A stretch of 8,350 nt of DNA from Dehalococcoidia bacterium (GTDB taxonomy: Bacteria > Chloroflexota > Dehalococcoidia > Dehalococcoidales > Fen-1064). A program made the position numbers and the translations under genes. Numbering within the stretch: position 1 is the stretch's first letter; each line of letters opens with the position of its first letter. The notes below the pieces were generated by a model. The model saw only the letters and a list, made by a program, of their open reading frames with translations, was not told the origin of the DNA and searched no databases. Shown here piece by piece: positions 1 through 6,003 of the stretch. The DNA is taken from positions 1 through 8,350 of the forward strand of contig PMCB01000050.1 of assembly GCA_003153955.1 (NCBI GenBank). Reading direction: 5' to 3'.

Positions 1-47
1 CGCAGTTCCGACTTCGAAACAATAAACCCTTTGCCGTAATCCGCCAT
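1..47 (-). CDS. Partial CDS, N-terminus only, unknown product
   Basis: An ATG at 47 opens a frame that stays open for 15 codons to the window edge, reading MADYGKGFIVSKSEL. A good Shine-Dalgarno AGGAG lies at 60-56, eight bases upstream of the ATG. The start is only 17 bases past the stop of the aldolase gene, so this is very probably the third gene of the phosphofructokinase-aldolase operon. Too little is visible to assign a family. By context it may be another sugar-metabolism enzyme, but that is only inference. Confidence 0.7.
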   Translation of the reverse strand, partial: MADYGKGFIVSKSEL

Positions 48-64
48 TTTCTTAACTCCTGTTG

Positions 65-1327
65 TTAACTCTTAACCGGGGGAATCAGTTTCTTAACCAG
101 TTTTTCCGTGCCGACGACATTTAATTTCTTGAAGAAGAAGGTAAACCGTTCTTCAATATCGGCGAAAATCTTGTCCAGTATCGGTTGCGGGATGTCCCAG
201 ATTTCTTTCTTGAAATCGCCGTAGGAACGCTTGCGGTTGCGATAAAAGAACTGGACATCGGCTTCGCCGGGTTTCCGGTCGGAGGGATATTTAGCCGCAA
301 TCCCTTTGTTGATTTTATCCAGTAAATCCTTCGGGAAATAAGGGCTGTCAAAAAACATATTCTGGAAACCGGTGGCCAGATGGACTTCCATCGTGCCTTT
401 CTTGGGGAAAAGGTCGAACAAATCATCGGGTAATGTGGATGCGCCGTGCTGGACCGCGCCGCCCATACCGAATTCGTCCCTGCCCAGTTTGGAAAGCTTT
501 TCCAGGGTATCGAAATCGAGTTGGACTTTGGCGATGGAGCCGTCAGGCAGGACGACACCGCCGTGGGTGGTGCCAGTCTGGACGCTGATTTTGGAAATGC
601 CTTTCATGCCGGCCGGTAAATCCTTGCGGTAGGTCTGCATGTAGGCGCGTAAATCTTCGACGGTGCTGTTACTGTGGCCGATTTCGCCGATTTCGCCGCC
701 GACGGAAATGTTAATCCCCTTCGGTTCGACGCTGCGGATGAATTTGGTCAGTTCGGCGGTCAGGCGGCCGTTGGCTTCCTGCTGGTCGAGTAAATCGGGT
801 TTATCCAGGTCGACCATGGTGGAAGCGTCGATATCGATATTATAGAAACCGGCCGCAATTGATTCCTTAATCAGGTTCTTAATGGCGGTCATTTCCTGCT
901 CGGGGTTCGCTTTATAATTCTTGCTGTTGACCTGGCAATGGTCGCACTGTAAAAAGACGGGGCCTTTGTAGCCTTCGGCTAAACCGCCGGCAATAATCGC
1001 GGTAGCGAATTCGCCGGGTGTCTGCTTGGTGTAAGCCAGTTCGGAGCGGGCAATTTCAAAGACGAACGGGCCGACCTTGTTCTTGATGGCGGAGCGGAAC
1101 ATAGCGCGGGCGAAATCGAAGGTAACGCCGCGGACATTAACGGCCGGGACGGTGAAACCGCCGTATTTTTTGCCCATGGCATCATAAAGGTTCTGGATGC
1201 TGGCAAAATACAGTCCGCCGGCATAAGCCATTTCGCGTAATTTTGCCTGCTTGGCCGCGGTATCGGTCCCGAAGACCATGTCTCTTACTAAAACGTCAAG
1301 TTGTTGGGGTGTGGTTGTTGGACTCAT
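65..1327 (-). CDS. Class II (zinc-dependent) fructose/tagatose-bisphosphate aldolase family protein
   Basis: Likely cytosolic enzyme that cleaves or forms a ketose 1,6-bisphosphate, with dihydroxyacetone phosphate and glyceraldehyde 3-phosphate as the expected triose products. Class II landmarks are visible in order: QCDHC at 127-131, giving the catalytic Asp129 and zinc-ligand candidate His130; GGEIGEIG around 210-217 with Glu212; TGTTHGG around 251-257 with His255; and QHGAST around 293-298 with His294 as third zinc ligand. At 420 residues it is longer than typical enzymes of the family (about 285-360), with an N-terminal extension of about 50 residues and a long C-terminal tail. The usual Asn-x-Asp-Thr phosphate/substrate motif after the last zinc histidine is not obvious; VHLATGFQN (315-323) stands there. 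The segment FYNIDIDAST (161-170) recalls GatZ/KbaZ-like proteins. The ATG has AGGAG eight bases upstream (1340-1336) and follows the kinase stop by 20 bases, so they form an operon. Family assignment is firm; exact substrate is not. Confidence 0.88.
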   Translation of the reverse strand: MSPTTTPQQLDVLVRDMVFGTDTAAKQAKLREMAYAGGLYFASIQNLYDAMGKKYGGFTVPAVNVRGVTFDFARAMFRSAIKNKVGPFVFEIARSELAYTKQTPGEFATAIIAGGLAEGYKGPVFLQCDHCQVNSKNYKANPEQEMTAIKNLIKESIAAGFYNIDIDASTMVDLDKPDLLDQQEANGRLTAELTKFIRSVEPKGINISVGGEIGEIGHSNSTVEDLRAYMQTYRKDLPAGMKGISKISVQTGTTHGGVVLPDGSIAKVQLDFDTLEKLSKLGRDEFGMGGAVQHGASTLPDDLFDLFPKKGTMEVHLATGFQNMFFDSPYFPKDLLDKINKGIAAKYPSDRKPGEADVQFFYRNRKRSYGDFKKEIWDIPQPILDKIFADIEERFTFFFKKLNVVGTEKLVKKLIPPVKS

Positions 1328-1347
1328 ATTTTCTTCTCCTAAATTAA

Positions 1348-2448
1348 TTACAATATATTACGGCTGCCGTTGTATCTGAGCGTATCATACATCGTGGGGA
1401 CATCAACCAGGCTGAGGTGGCCTAAAACATTTATAATCGGGACCGAGCTGATTTTTCCTTCTTTGTAGCAGACCAGTTGGCCCCATTCTTTTTTGTCAAT
1501 CAGGTTTACGGCGGCGATGCCGAAATAGCGGCCCATGCGGCGGTCATACGCACAAGGGGCGCCGCCGCGCTGGATGTGGCTAAGGATGACGCACCGGGTT
1601 TCGATATTAGTCCCTTCGGTAATTGCGGCGGCTACACGTTCGCCGATGCCGCCGAGGGTTTCATGTCCGAAGGCATCATATTTTTTATCTCTGGCGACGA
1701 TAATACCGCCTTTTTCCTTGGCACCTTCGGAGACGATAACGATGTCATAACGGGCGCCGCCTTTCCTGCCTTCCAGAATCAGCTCATTCACCCGCTGCAT
1801 ATCGAAATCATATTCGGGGATCAAGGTGATATAAGCACCGGAAGATTCTCCGGCTTTGAGCGCCAGCCAACCGGCGCTGCGGCCCATGGTTTCAATGACG
1901 AAGACCCGGCTGTGAGAACCTGCGGTAGTACGTAATTTATCGACATTATCGGTGATGACCTCAACCGCGGTTTCAAAACCCAGCGTGTAATCGGTGCCGA
2001 AAAGGTCTTTATCAATCGTTTTCGGAATTCCAACGACGGGCACGCCGTCATTATGCAGCTTGGCGGCGACACTGAGGGTATCGTCCCCACCGATGGCAAC
2101 CAGCACATCGAGGCCGAGGTGCTTGATATTGGCCAGCGTGGTTTTGGAGGTATTGTTCTTATTGTTATAGGGATTAAAACGTGAAGTCCCGAGGTACGTC
2201 CCCCCGAGCCGGTCCCAGGTCCGGACAACATTTTCGGTGAGGGGCATCGTATTGTTTTCGAGTTCTTTGGTATTAGTGAAAGACAGTCCTTTCCAGCCGT
2301 CTTTGATGCCGATTACTTCATACTGAAAACTGCGTTCAGTCTCCGATTGTCTGTCAAGAGCAGTCTTGGTGACCCATTTAACCGCCGAATTCAGGCCGGC
2401 GCAGTCACCGCCGCCGGTAAGGATACCGATTTTGATTTTTTTTGACAC
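1348..2448 (-). CDS. 6-phosphofructokinase, probably pyrophosphate-dependent
   Basis: Phosphorylates fructose 6-phosphate to fructose 1,6-bisphosphate in the cytosol, and some members also use sedoheptulose 7-phosphate. Counted from the GTG start (366 residues), the N-terminal loop GILTGGGDCAGLN (7-19) is followed by GGDDT (120-124), PKTIDKD (142-148), MGRSAGWLA (188-196), SEGA (240-243) and HIQRGG (291-296). In this family GGDD and PKTID mark pyrophosphate users, whereas ATP enzymes have GGDGS and PGTID, so PPi as donor is a well-supported inference. The longest open frame starts at a TTG at 2454, but GGAG (2458-2455) directly abuts that TTG and stands six bases before the GTG at 2448. I therefore chose GTG. 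First visible gene of a leftward operon with the aldolase. Confidence 0.92.
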   Translation of the reverse strand: MSKKIKIGILTGGGDCAGLNSAVKWVTKTALDRQSETERSFQYEVIGIKDGWKGLSFTNTKELENNTMPLTENVVRTWDRLGGTYLGTSRFNPYNNKNNTSKTTLANIKHLGLDVLVAIGGDDTLSVAAKLHNDGVPVVGIPKTIDKDLFGTDYTLGFETAVEVITDNVDKLRTTAGSHSRVFVIETMGRSAGWLALKAGESSGAYITLIPEYDFDMQRVNELILEGRKGGARYDIVIVSEGAKEKGGIIVARDKKYDAFGHETLGGIGERVAAAITEGTNIETRCVILSHIQRGGAPCAYDRRMGRYFGIAAVNLIDKKEWGQLVCYKEGKISSVPIINVLGHLSLVDVPTMYDTLRYNGSRNIL

Positions 2449-2458
2449 TTCCAACTCC
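2446..2458 (-). promoter_or_regulatory. Shine-Dalgarno and GTG start of the phosphofructokinase gene
   Basis: On the minus strand ACGGAG ends immediately before TTG (2454-2452), which leaves no room for initiation there. The GTG two codons on (2448-2446) has a six-base spacer from GGAG. This decides the start two codons inside the longest open frame. Confidence 0.65.
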
Positions 2459-2465
2459 GTTTTTA

Positions 2466-2572
2466 TTTATGGTATTAATTAAATTACAGTTTCAAAGTCA
2501 GACACACATCTTGCCTCAAGAAAATTCATTGTGAAATTTCAGCGTGATGATGACTTTGTCAACAACATTATA
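2466..2572 (-). promoter_or_regulatory. Candidate promoter region of the phosphofructokinase-aldolase operon
   Basis: No perfect sigma-70 promoter is present, but partial candidates are. TTGAAA (2495-2490), an 18-base spacer and CATAAA (2471-2466) would give a very short leader. A consensus TTGACA at 2562-2557 has only a weak AAATTT 17 bases on (2539-2534). An isolated TATAAT lies at 2572-2567 without a good -35. I cannot choose among them from sequence alone. Confidence 0.35.
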
Positions 2573-2625
2573 CAATAGTCAAGGCTGGGTTCTCCAGTTT
2601 TGTCTGCTGATTTATTAAAGAATTG

Positions 2626-2819
2626 ATGTCAAAACCAGAAACCGGGATAGGTACCCGGTAGTGAGTGTAATTCTTAAAGACGGGCGTCAAATCAACCAAG
2701 TCGCTATTGTTGATGGGCGAATTGCACAAATTCGGGGTCTGAATAACATCCCATTTAAAGAAGATGATATTGATCAAATCATAGTAACTCATGAAAATTG
2801 GGATTTTTCAAAAGAATAA
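2626..2819 (+). pseudogene. Small coding remnant, apparently frameshifted, unknown family
   Basis: The frame from GTG 2661 to TAA 2817-2819 translates to a protein-like 52-residue stretch, with VILKDGRQ near its start, a middle IAQIRGLNNIPF and an end VTHENWDF. This looks like the C-terminus of a small beta-rich protein. An in-frame stop at 2616-2618 blocks further upstream extension. The ATG at 2626 opens a different frame reading MSKPETGIGTR before a TAG at 2659-2661, and a one-base shift near 2650-2658 would join the two into one 60-odd residue protein. Neither ATG nor GTG has a convincing Shine-Dalgarno. The simplest reading is a decayed small gene; alternatives are a real 52-residue GTG-started protein, a recoding site, or chance. 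The antisense open frame (2568-2792) lacks an evident ribosome site and I take it as a shadow. Confidence 0.4.
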
Positions 2820-2931
2820 ATTGATAAATAAGACAACTCCCTAAGATAAAATGTTGAATGGTTTCTTGTATTTTTGGAATGGCAGAAATCCCGATGACGG
2901 CAATCTCATTTTACGCGCAAACTACACGGCA

Positions 2932-2960
2932 TTGATAATTCAAATAAGAACGGATATAAT
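2932..2960 (+). promoter_or_regulatory. Strong sigma-70 promoter for the exported-protein gene
   Basis: TTGATA (2932-2937, five of six consensus bases) is followed by a 17-base spacer and a perfect TATAAT (2955-2960). Transcription would start near 2967, about 40 bases before the ATG at 3008. No other gene lies downstream on this strand before the hairpin at 3469-3510, so this promoter appears dedicated to one gene. Confidence 0.75.
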
Positions 2961-3007
2961 CGTTTCTATATCAACAAGACGGTAAAAAAGTCCCAAGAGG
3001 GAATTTA

Positions 3008-3448
3008 ATGCCACGAAAATTTATTCTTTTGTTATTCTCACTTATTTTTATTTTCGCATTGTTTCCGGCGCCCGGCTGCATCTTCCTGTCCGGTTATTCG
3101 AGCGGTCCCGTGAAATGGTCGATGGTTAGCGGCGACGGCGCATGGAACAGCACCTCGCGGAAATGGACTGTCGCGTTTGCCCCCGGTGACACAAAAACAG
3201 CGACGATAAAAATGGATAACACCGGTTCGCAGACATTATGGGTTGTCGTAGTGGAGAGTGTAGCGCCCGATTATATTATTTTTCACCTTGAGGGGGATTG
3301 GGCACCTCCCAGTGACAATGTCCTGAAAGTATTGCCCGGCGGCAGCGCGGAATTCATTATCAGCGGCACAGCCGGTACAATTGCGCCGCGTGGTCAGCAT
3401 AACTACGTGGTGAATTTTGGGTGGAACACCAATGAGGATAAATTTTAG
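3008..3448 (+). CDS. Small exported protein with a beta-sandwich-like body, unknown function
   Basis: Residues 1-23 form a signal peptide: MPRK, then a hydrophobic run of about 15 residues, then FPAPG before Cys24. Cys24 could be lipid-modified, but APGC is a poor lipobox, so secretion or ordinary cleavage is also possible. The mature part of about 122 residues has alternating hydrophobic strands, including TATIKMDNTGSQTLWVVVV (64-82) and, after LPGGSAEF (109-116), HNYVVNFGW near the end. Such a pattern is usual in Ig-like extracellular domains of the CARDB/NEW3 kind, though I cannot place it in a named family. It has no catalytic motif. Cys24 is the only cysteine. The ATG has GAGGG about seven bases upstream and its own strong promoter. 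It is a single-gene unit convergent with the MFS gene, and likely acts at the cell surface. Confidence 0.75.
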   Translation: MPRKFILLLFSLIFIFALFPAPGCIFLSGYSSGPVKWSMVSGDGAWNSTSRKWTVAFAPGDTKTATIKMDNTGSQTLWVVVVESVAPDYIIFHLEGDWAPPSDNVLKVLPGGSAEFIISGTAGTIAPRGQHNYVVNFGWNTNEDKF

Positions 3449-3468
3449 TTCAAATATTTGGAGATATG

Positions 3469-3510
3469 AACTGCGCGGGTGTTTGTTTTTCGTTTCTTCA
3501 GCGCAGTTTT
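3469..3510 (+). terminator. Likely rho-independent terminator of the exported-protein gene
   Basis: AACTGCGC (3469-3476) pairs perfectly with GCGCAGTT (3501-3508), followed by TTTTGCTTT. The loop is long (24 bases), which weakens the call. It lies 20 bases past the stop codon. On the minus strand no T-run follows, so it would not serve the convergent transporter gene well. Confidence 0.5.
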
Positions 3511-3538
3511 GCTTTAAATTATTCAGGTCAATTCGCAA

Positions 3539-4789
3539 TTATCTGAGACTGTTGTAGCGGTAGTTTCTGATGCCGGGTACAAACCGCCAGACCGTTAAGA
3601 CAAACACCACGGAAAGTACCCCTCCGATTACCATCGTCGGCCCGGCGCCGATGGCGGTGGATAACATCCCCACCTCAATTTGTCCTAAATTGTTGGCTCC
3701 CATCGCGACAAAGCTGCCGATCGAAGACGCCCGTCCCAGCAGATGGTCCGGAGTGGTGAGCTGCAGAATAGTCGAGCGCATTGTCATACTCAGGGTATCC
3801 GTCATCCCCAGGACACCGACGATTACCAGCCCCAGCGGGAAGCTCTTGTTGAAGCCGAAGGCAATCAGGAATATAGCATAGATTAAAGTTCCGATCAGGC
3901 TGAGCAGGCCCTTTTTGCCAAACCGGGCGGTGAAAAATACCGCGAAAGCACCGATAATGCCGCCCACAGCATTGGCGGTGTTCAGGAGACCGGTGCCGGC
4001 GGCCCCGAGACCGAAAAGCTGGCGGGCGAACATCGGGAAAAGCTGCCGGTAAAAGCTGACTATAGTAACCCCTACGTCCAGGAGGTAGAGGCCGGGCAGC
4101 AGTTGGTGCCGCGAGACAAAAGAAGCTCCCTGTTTCAACGATTTCCAGACGCTCTGATGTGCTGCTGCCTCCGGTTTCCCAGGAGCACTGATCAGTAATG
4201 GTAAAAACGCGCCGCAAAGGCAGATGCCGGCGGTGACACCGAAAGCCGCGGTTACCCCCAGGTGGACATAGACCTGCCAGAATAAGATAGGACTGAGAAC
4301 CGCTAATACTTGCCCGGACACGTTGAGCGTGGTGACCGCATGCGTCAGCAGGTCGCGGTGCGTCACTCTGGGCAGCAAGCCCGGGCTGGCTGAGGCGCCG
4401 AGCATGCCGAACATCCCGGCAATGCCGGAAGCGACGAAGATATTCCACGGCCGGAGGTTATGGCCGGCTGCCAGCAGGGTTAATATCACAAATAACGCAA
4501 CGTTTGCTAACTGGGTCAGAGTCATTAGCTTCTTGCGGTCGAAACGGTCGGCCAGCATCCCGCCGTAGAGTGCCACCGGCAACTGCACTAACTGAACAGC
4601 GCCGAGTAAACCAAGCTGCGCGGCGGAGCGGGTGGTATCATACAGCCATTGTGAACTGACCAGCGTGAACAAAAGCGTCGAGACGGTCACGGTAACATTG
4701 CTGGACCAGAGGAGTAAAAAATCCCGGCGGGTAAACACTGCCCACGGGGAAACCGGTGGCTGTTTGGATTCCGGGGTTAAATCAGACAT
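3539..4789 (-). CDS. Major facilitator superfamily transporter, drug/siderophore-exporter-like
   Basis: Integral inner-membrane secondary transporter of 416 residues. I count about twelve hydrophobic segments, roughly at 24-48, 57-79, 91-109, 115-135, 155-175, 178-200, 229-250, 264-288, 295-313, 318-336, 356-378 and 384-403. The MFS loop 2-3 signature GGMLADRFDRKK is at 76-87. The loop TTPDHLLGRASS (345-356) is typical of the MFS_3/EntS-like efflux group, so export of a small molecule by proton antiport is the best guess; the substrate is unknown. The first 20 residues are hydrophilic and cytoplasmic. No Shine-Dalgarno precedes the ATG. Instead TATAAT stands at 4800-4795, so the message may be leaderless. 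The gene is alone, convergent with the exported-protein gene and separated from the transketolase operon by a terminator. Confidence 0.88.
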   Translation of the reverse strand: MSDLTPESKQPPVSPWAVFTRRDFLLLWSSNVTVTVSTLLFTLVSSQWLYDTTRSAAQLGLLGAVQLVQLPVALYGGMLADRFDRKKLMTLTQLANVALFVILTLLAAGHNLRPWNIFVASGIAGMFGMLGASASPGLLPRVTHRDLLTHAVTTLNVSGQVLAVLSPILFWQVYVHLGVTAAFGVTAGICLCGAFLPLLISAPGKPEAAAHQSVWKSLKQGASFVSRHQLLPGLYLLDVGVTIVSFYRQLFPMFARQLFGLGAAGTGLLNTANAVGGIIGAFAVFFTARFGKKGLLSLIGTLIYAIFLIAFGFNKSFPLGLVIVGVLGMTDTLSMTMRSTILQLTTPDHLLGRASSIGSFVAMGANNLGQIEVGMLSTAIGAGPTMVIGGVLSVVFVLTVWRFVPGIRNYRYNSLR

Positions 4790-4794
4790 ATTTT

Positions 4795-4800
4795 ATTATA
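4795..4800 (-). promoter_or_regulatory. -10 box abutting the MFS start codon (possible leaderless promoter)
   Basis: A perfect TATAAT lies only five bases upstream of the ATG at 4789, which would put transcription start at or next to the start codon. No convincing -35 is found 16-18 bases upstream (TTCCGG region). A TTGACA at 4846-4841 is too far to pair with it. The box could also be chance in AT-rich DNA. Confidence 0.35.
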
Positions 4801-4878
4801 CACTGAGACAGAATGATACCGGAATAGGGATGATCATTTTTGTCAACAAATCAAAAGCCTGAGACAGCGCGAAATCTC

Positions 4879-4985
4879 TGGATTGTCGGGTCTAGCCCGA
4901 TCACGACAATGAAAAGAAAACAGCTTCAAGCAAAGCTTGAAGCTGTTTTTCCCGGTTTGTCATTCCCGACCTGATCGGGAATCCA
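4879..4985. repeat. Composite inverted-repeat cluster: two REP-like palindromes around a terminator
   Basis: The left palindrome at 4882-4910 has ATTGTCG and CGACAAT as ends, with an internal TCGGG/CCCGA pairing. The right palindrome at 4962-4982 has perfect 8-base arms ATTCCCGA and TCGGGAAT around CCTGA. Read outward, both end in AATCCA (4980-4985; complement TGGATT at 4879-4884), so the two units are oppositely oriented copies of a related design with the 33-base terminator hairpin between them. Palindromes of the GTCATTCCCG...CGGGAATCC type are dispersed intergenic repeats in many bacterial genomes. This is the main content of the gap between the transketolase operon and the transporter gene. 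Confidence 0.6.
4917..4950 (-). terminator. Bidirectional rho-independent terminator of the transketolase operon
   Basis: A perfect 15-base inverted repeat (4917-4931 and 4935-4949) encloses an AAA loop and has a stem core of CAGCTTCAAGC. The minus-strand copy is followed by TTTTCTTTTC, and the plus-strand copy ends in TTTTT. It lies 55 bases past the stop of the transketolase C-subunit gene and upstream of the transporter gene, so it insulates the two leftward units. Confidence 0.88.
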
Positions 4986-5004
4986 TGAAAATAATTTACA
5001 ATGT

Positions 5005-6003
5005 CTATTTCCGAACGAGTTTGAATTGTTCCCGCTTGGCGATGGCTTCTTTAACCGAAATCACGAGGTCTTTCGCGCCAAGGCCGAAGAAGTCTTTTAA
5101 TTCATCGACTTCAGCGGTGAGACGGGCAGACTGACTGAATTCGTCTTCGACGCCGACTTTGACCAGCGCAGCAGGGGCACTTTCCGCTAAAACGGAAGCG
5201 ACGGCATCGCCGAGGCCGCCGATAATCGTGCCGCCCTCGGCGGTAACGATGGCCCGGGTCTGTTCGGCCACTTTAATAATGGCCTCTTCATCCAGCGGTT
5301 TGATGGTGCTGATGTTTAAAATACCGACATCCAGGCCTTCTTTCTCCAGGATTTCGACGGCCTTGATGGCTTCAGTGACCAGATAACCGGTGGCGATAAT
5401 CGTGGCATCTTTGCCGTCTTTGATGGCATAAGCCTTGCCGATTTCAAAGGGATAATCCTCGGTGAAGATTTTATACGGCGCGGGCGCGGAATACTCCATT
5501 CTGAAGTACACCGGGCCGACGTAATCCACCATCGCGATGTAGGCTTTTTCCGCTTCCACGGCATCTGCCGGGTTTAAAATGACAAGGTTCGGCAGGCAGC
5601 GGGTGCAGGCAATACCTTCCACGATATCGTGAGAGATGCCAAGGTCGCCCCAGGGGGCGTCACGGGCAGTGATTTTAACATTGAAACGGTCGACCAGGAT
5701 ACTCTGACGTATCTGGTTGTAAGCGCGTTCAATTACAGCGAAGGAAAAACTGTGGATAAAGGGGATAAACCCTTCGGCGGCCAGCGCGCCGGCAATGACC
5801 GCGCCATTGGCTTCGGCAATGCCGCACTCGACAATCCGCTCCGGGGCGTTTTTCTTGAACCATTCGATGCCGGGCATGCCCATGTCTTCCAGCACTACCA
5901 CGATATTCGGATACTTCTGGCAGACTTTGACCATGGCAGTTTCGGCGGCTCCCGCAGTTGCGGTGGCCGGGCCGATTTGCACGTATTTGTTATATTTAGC
6001 CAT
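5005..6003 (-). CDS. Transketolase, C-terminal subunit
   Basis: Supplies the pyrimidine-binding and C-terminal domains of a two-subunit thiamine-diphosphate transketolase, which moves two-carbon ketol units between sugar phosphates. In 332 residues, CGIAEANG (60-67) carries Glu64, the glutamate that activates the cofactor. HSFSFAVIERAYNQIRQSI (84-102) gives the aromatic cofactor-stacking residues and the family's RAYDQIRQSI element. GDLGISHD (119-126) keeps Asp120 and His125 of the substrate site, and YFRMEYSA (166-173) holds a candidate phosphate-binding Arg168. ISTIKPLDEE (231-240) and IIGGLGDAVAS (260-270) are C-terminal-domain hallmarks. The usual EEH before that glycine loop is replaced here by EGG (256-258). 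The ATG overlaps the N-subunit gene by 8 bases and uses GGGAG (6016-6012), which lies inside that gene, so translation is coupled. A terminator follows. Confidence 0.92.
   Translation of the reverse strand: MAKYNKYVQIGPATATAGAAETAMVKVCQKYPNIVVVLEDMGMPGIEWFKKNAPERIVECGIAEANGAVIAGALAAEGFIPFIHSFSFAVIERAYNQIRQSILVDRFNVKITARDAPWGDLGISHDIVEGIACTRCLPNLVILNPADAVEAEKAYIAMVDYVGPVYFRMEYSAPAPYKIFTEDYPFEIGKAYAIKDGKDATIIATGYLVTEAIKAVEILEKEGLDVGILNISTIKPLDEEAIIKVAEQTRAIVTAEGGTIIGGLGDAVASVLAESAPAALVKVGVEDEFSQSARLTAEVDELKDFFGLGAKDLVISVKEAIAKREQFKLVRK

Noticed and set aside
1477..1935. 152-residue plus-strand open frame antisense to phosphofructokinase
   Set aside because: The opposite strand encodes every hallmark of the kinase, and this frame has no recognisable domain or ribosome site.
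2568..2792. 74-residue minus-strand open frame in the gap
   Set aside because: No ribosome site is evident. It is the exact antisense of the more protein-like plus-strand frame ending at 2819, so it is best explained as a shadow.
3236..3538. 100-residue minus-strand open frame over the exported-protein gene
   Set aside because: It overlaps a gene with a signal peptide, ribosome site and strong promoter, crosses the terminator hairpin, and has no good start signal.
3675..4448. 257-residue minus-strand open frame inside the MFS gene
   Set aside because: Its composition is rich in Arg, Cys and Pro with no fold, and it lies wholly within the clear transporter frame; it is a frame shadow.
4937..5134. 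65-residue plus-strand frame beginning in the repeat cluster
   Set aside because: Its N-terminal residues CHSRPDRES are simply the translation of the REP-like palindrome, and the rest is antisense to the transketolase C-subunit.
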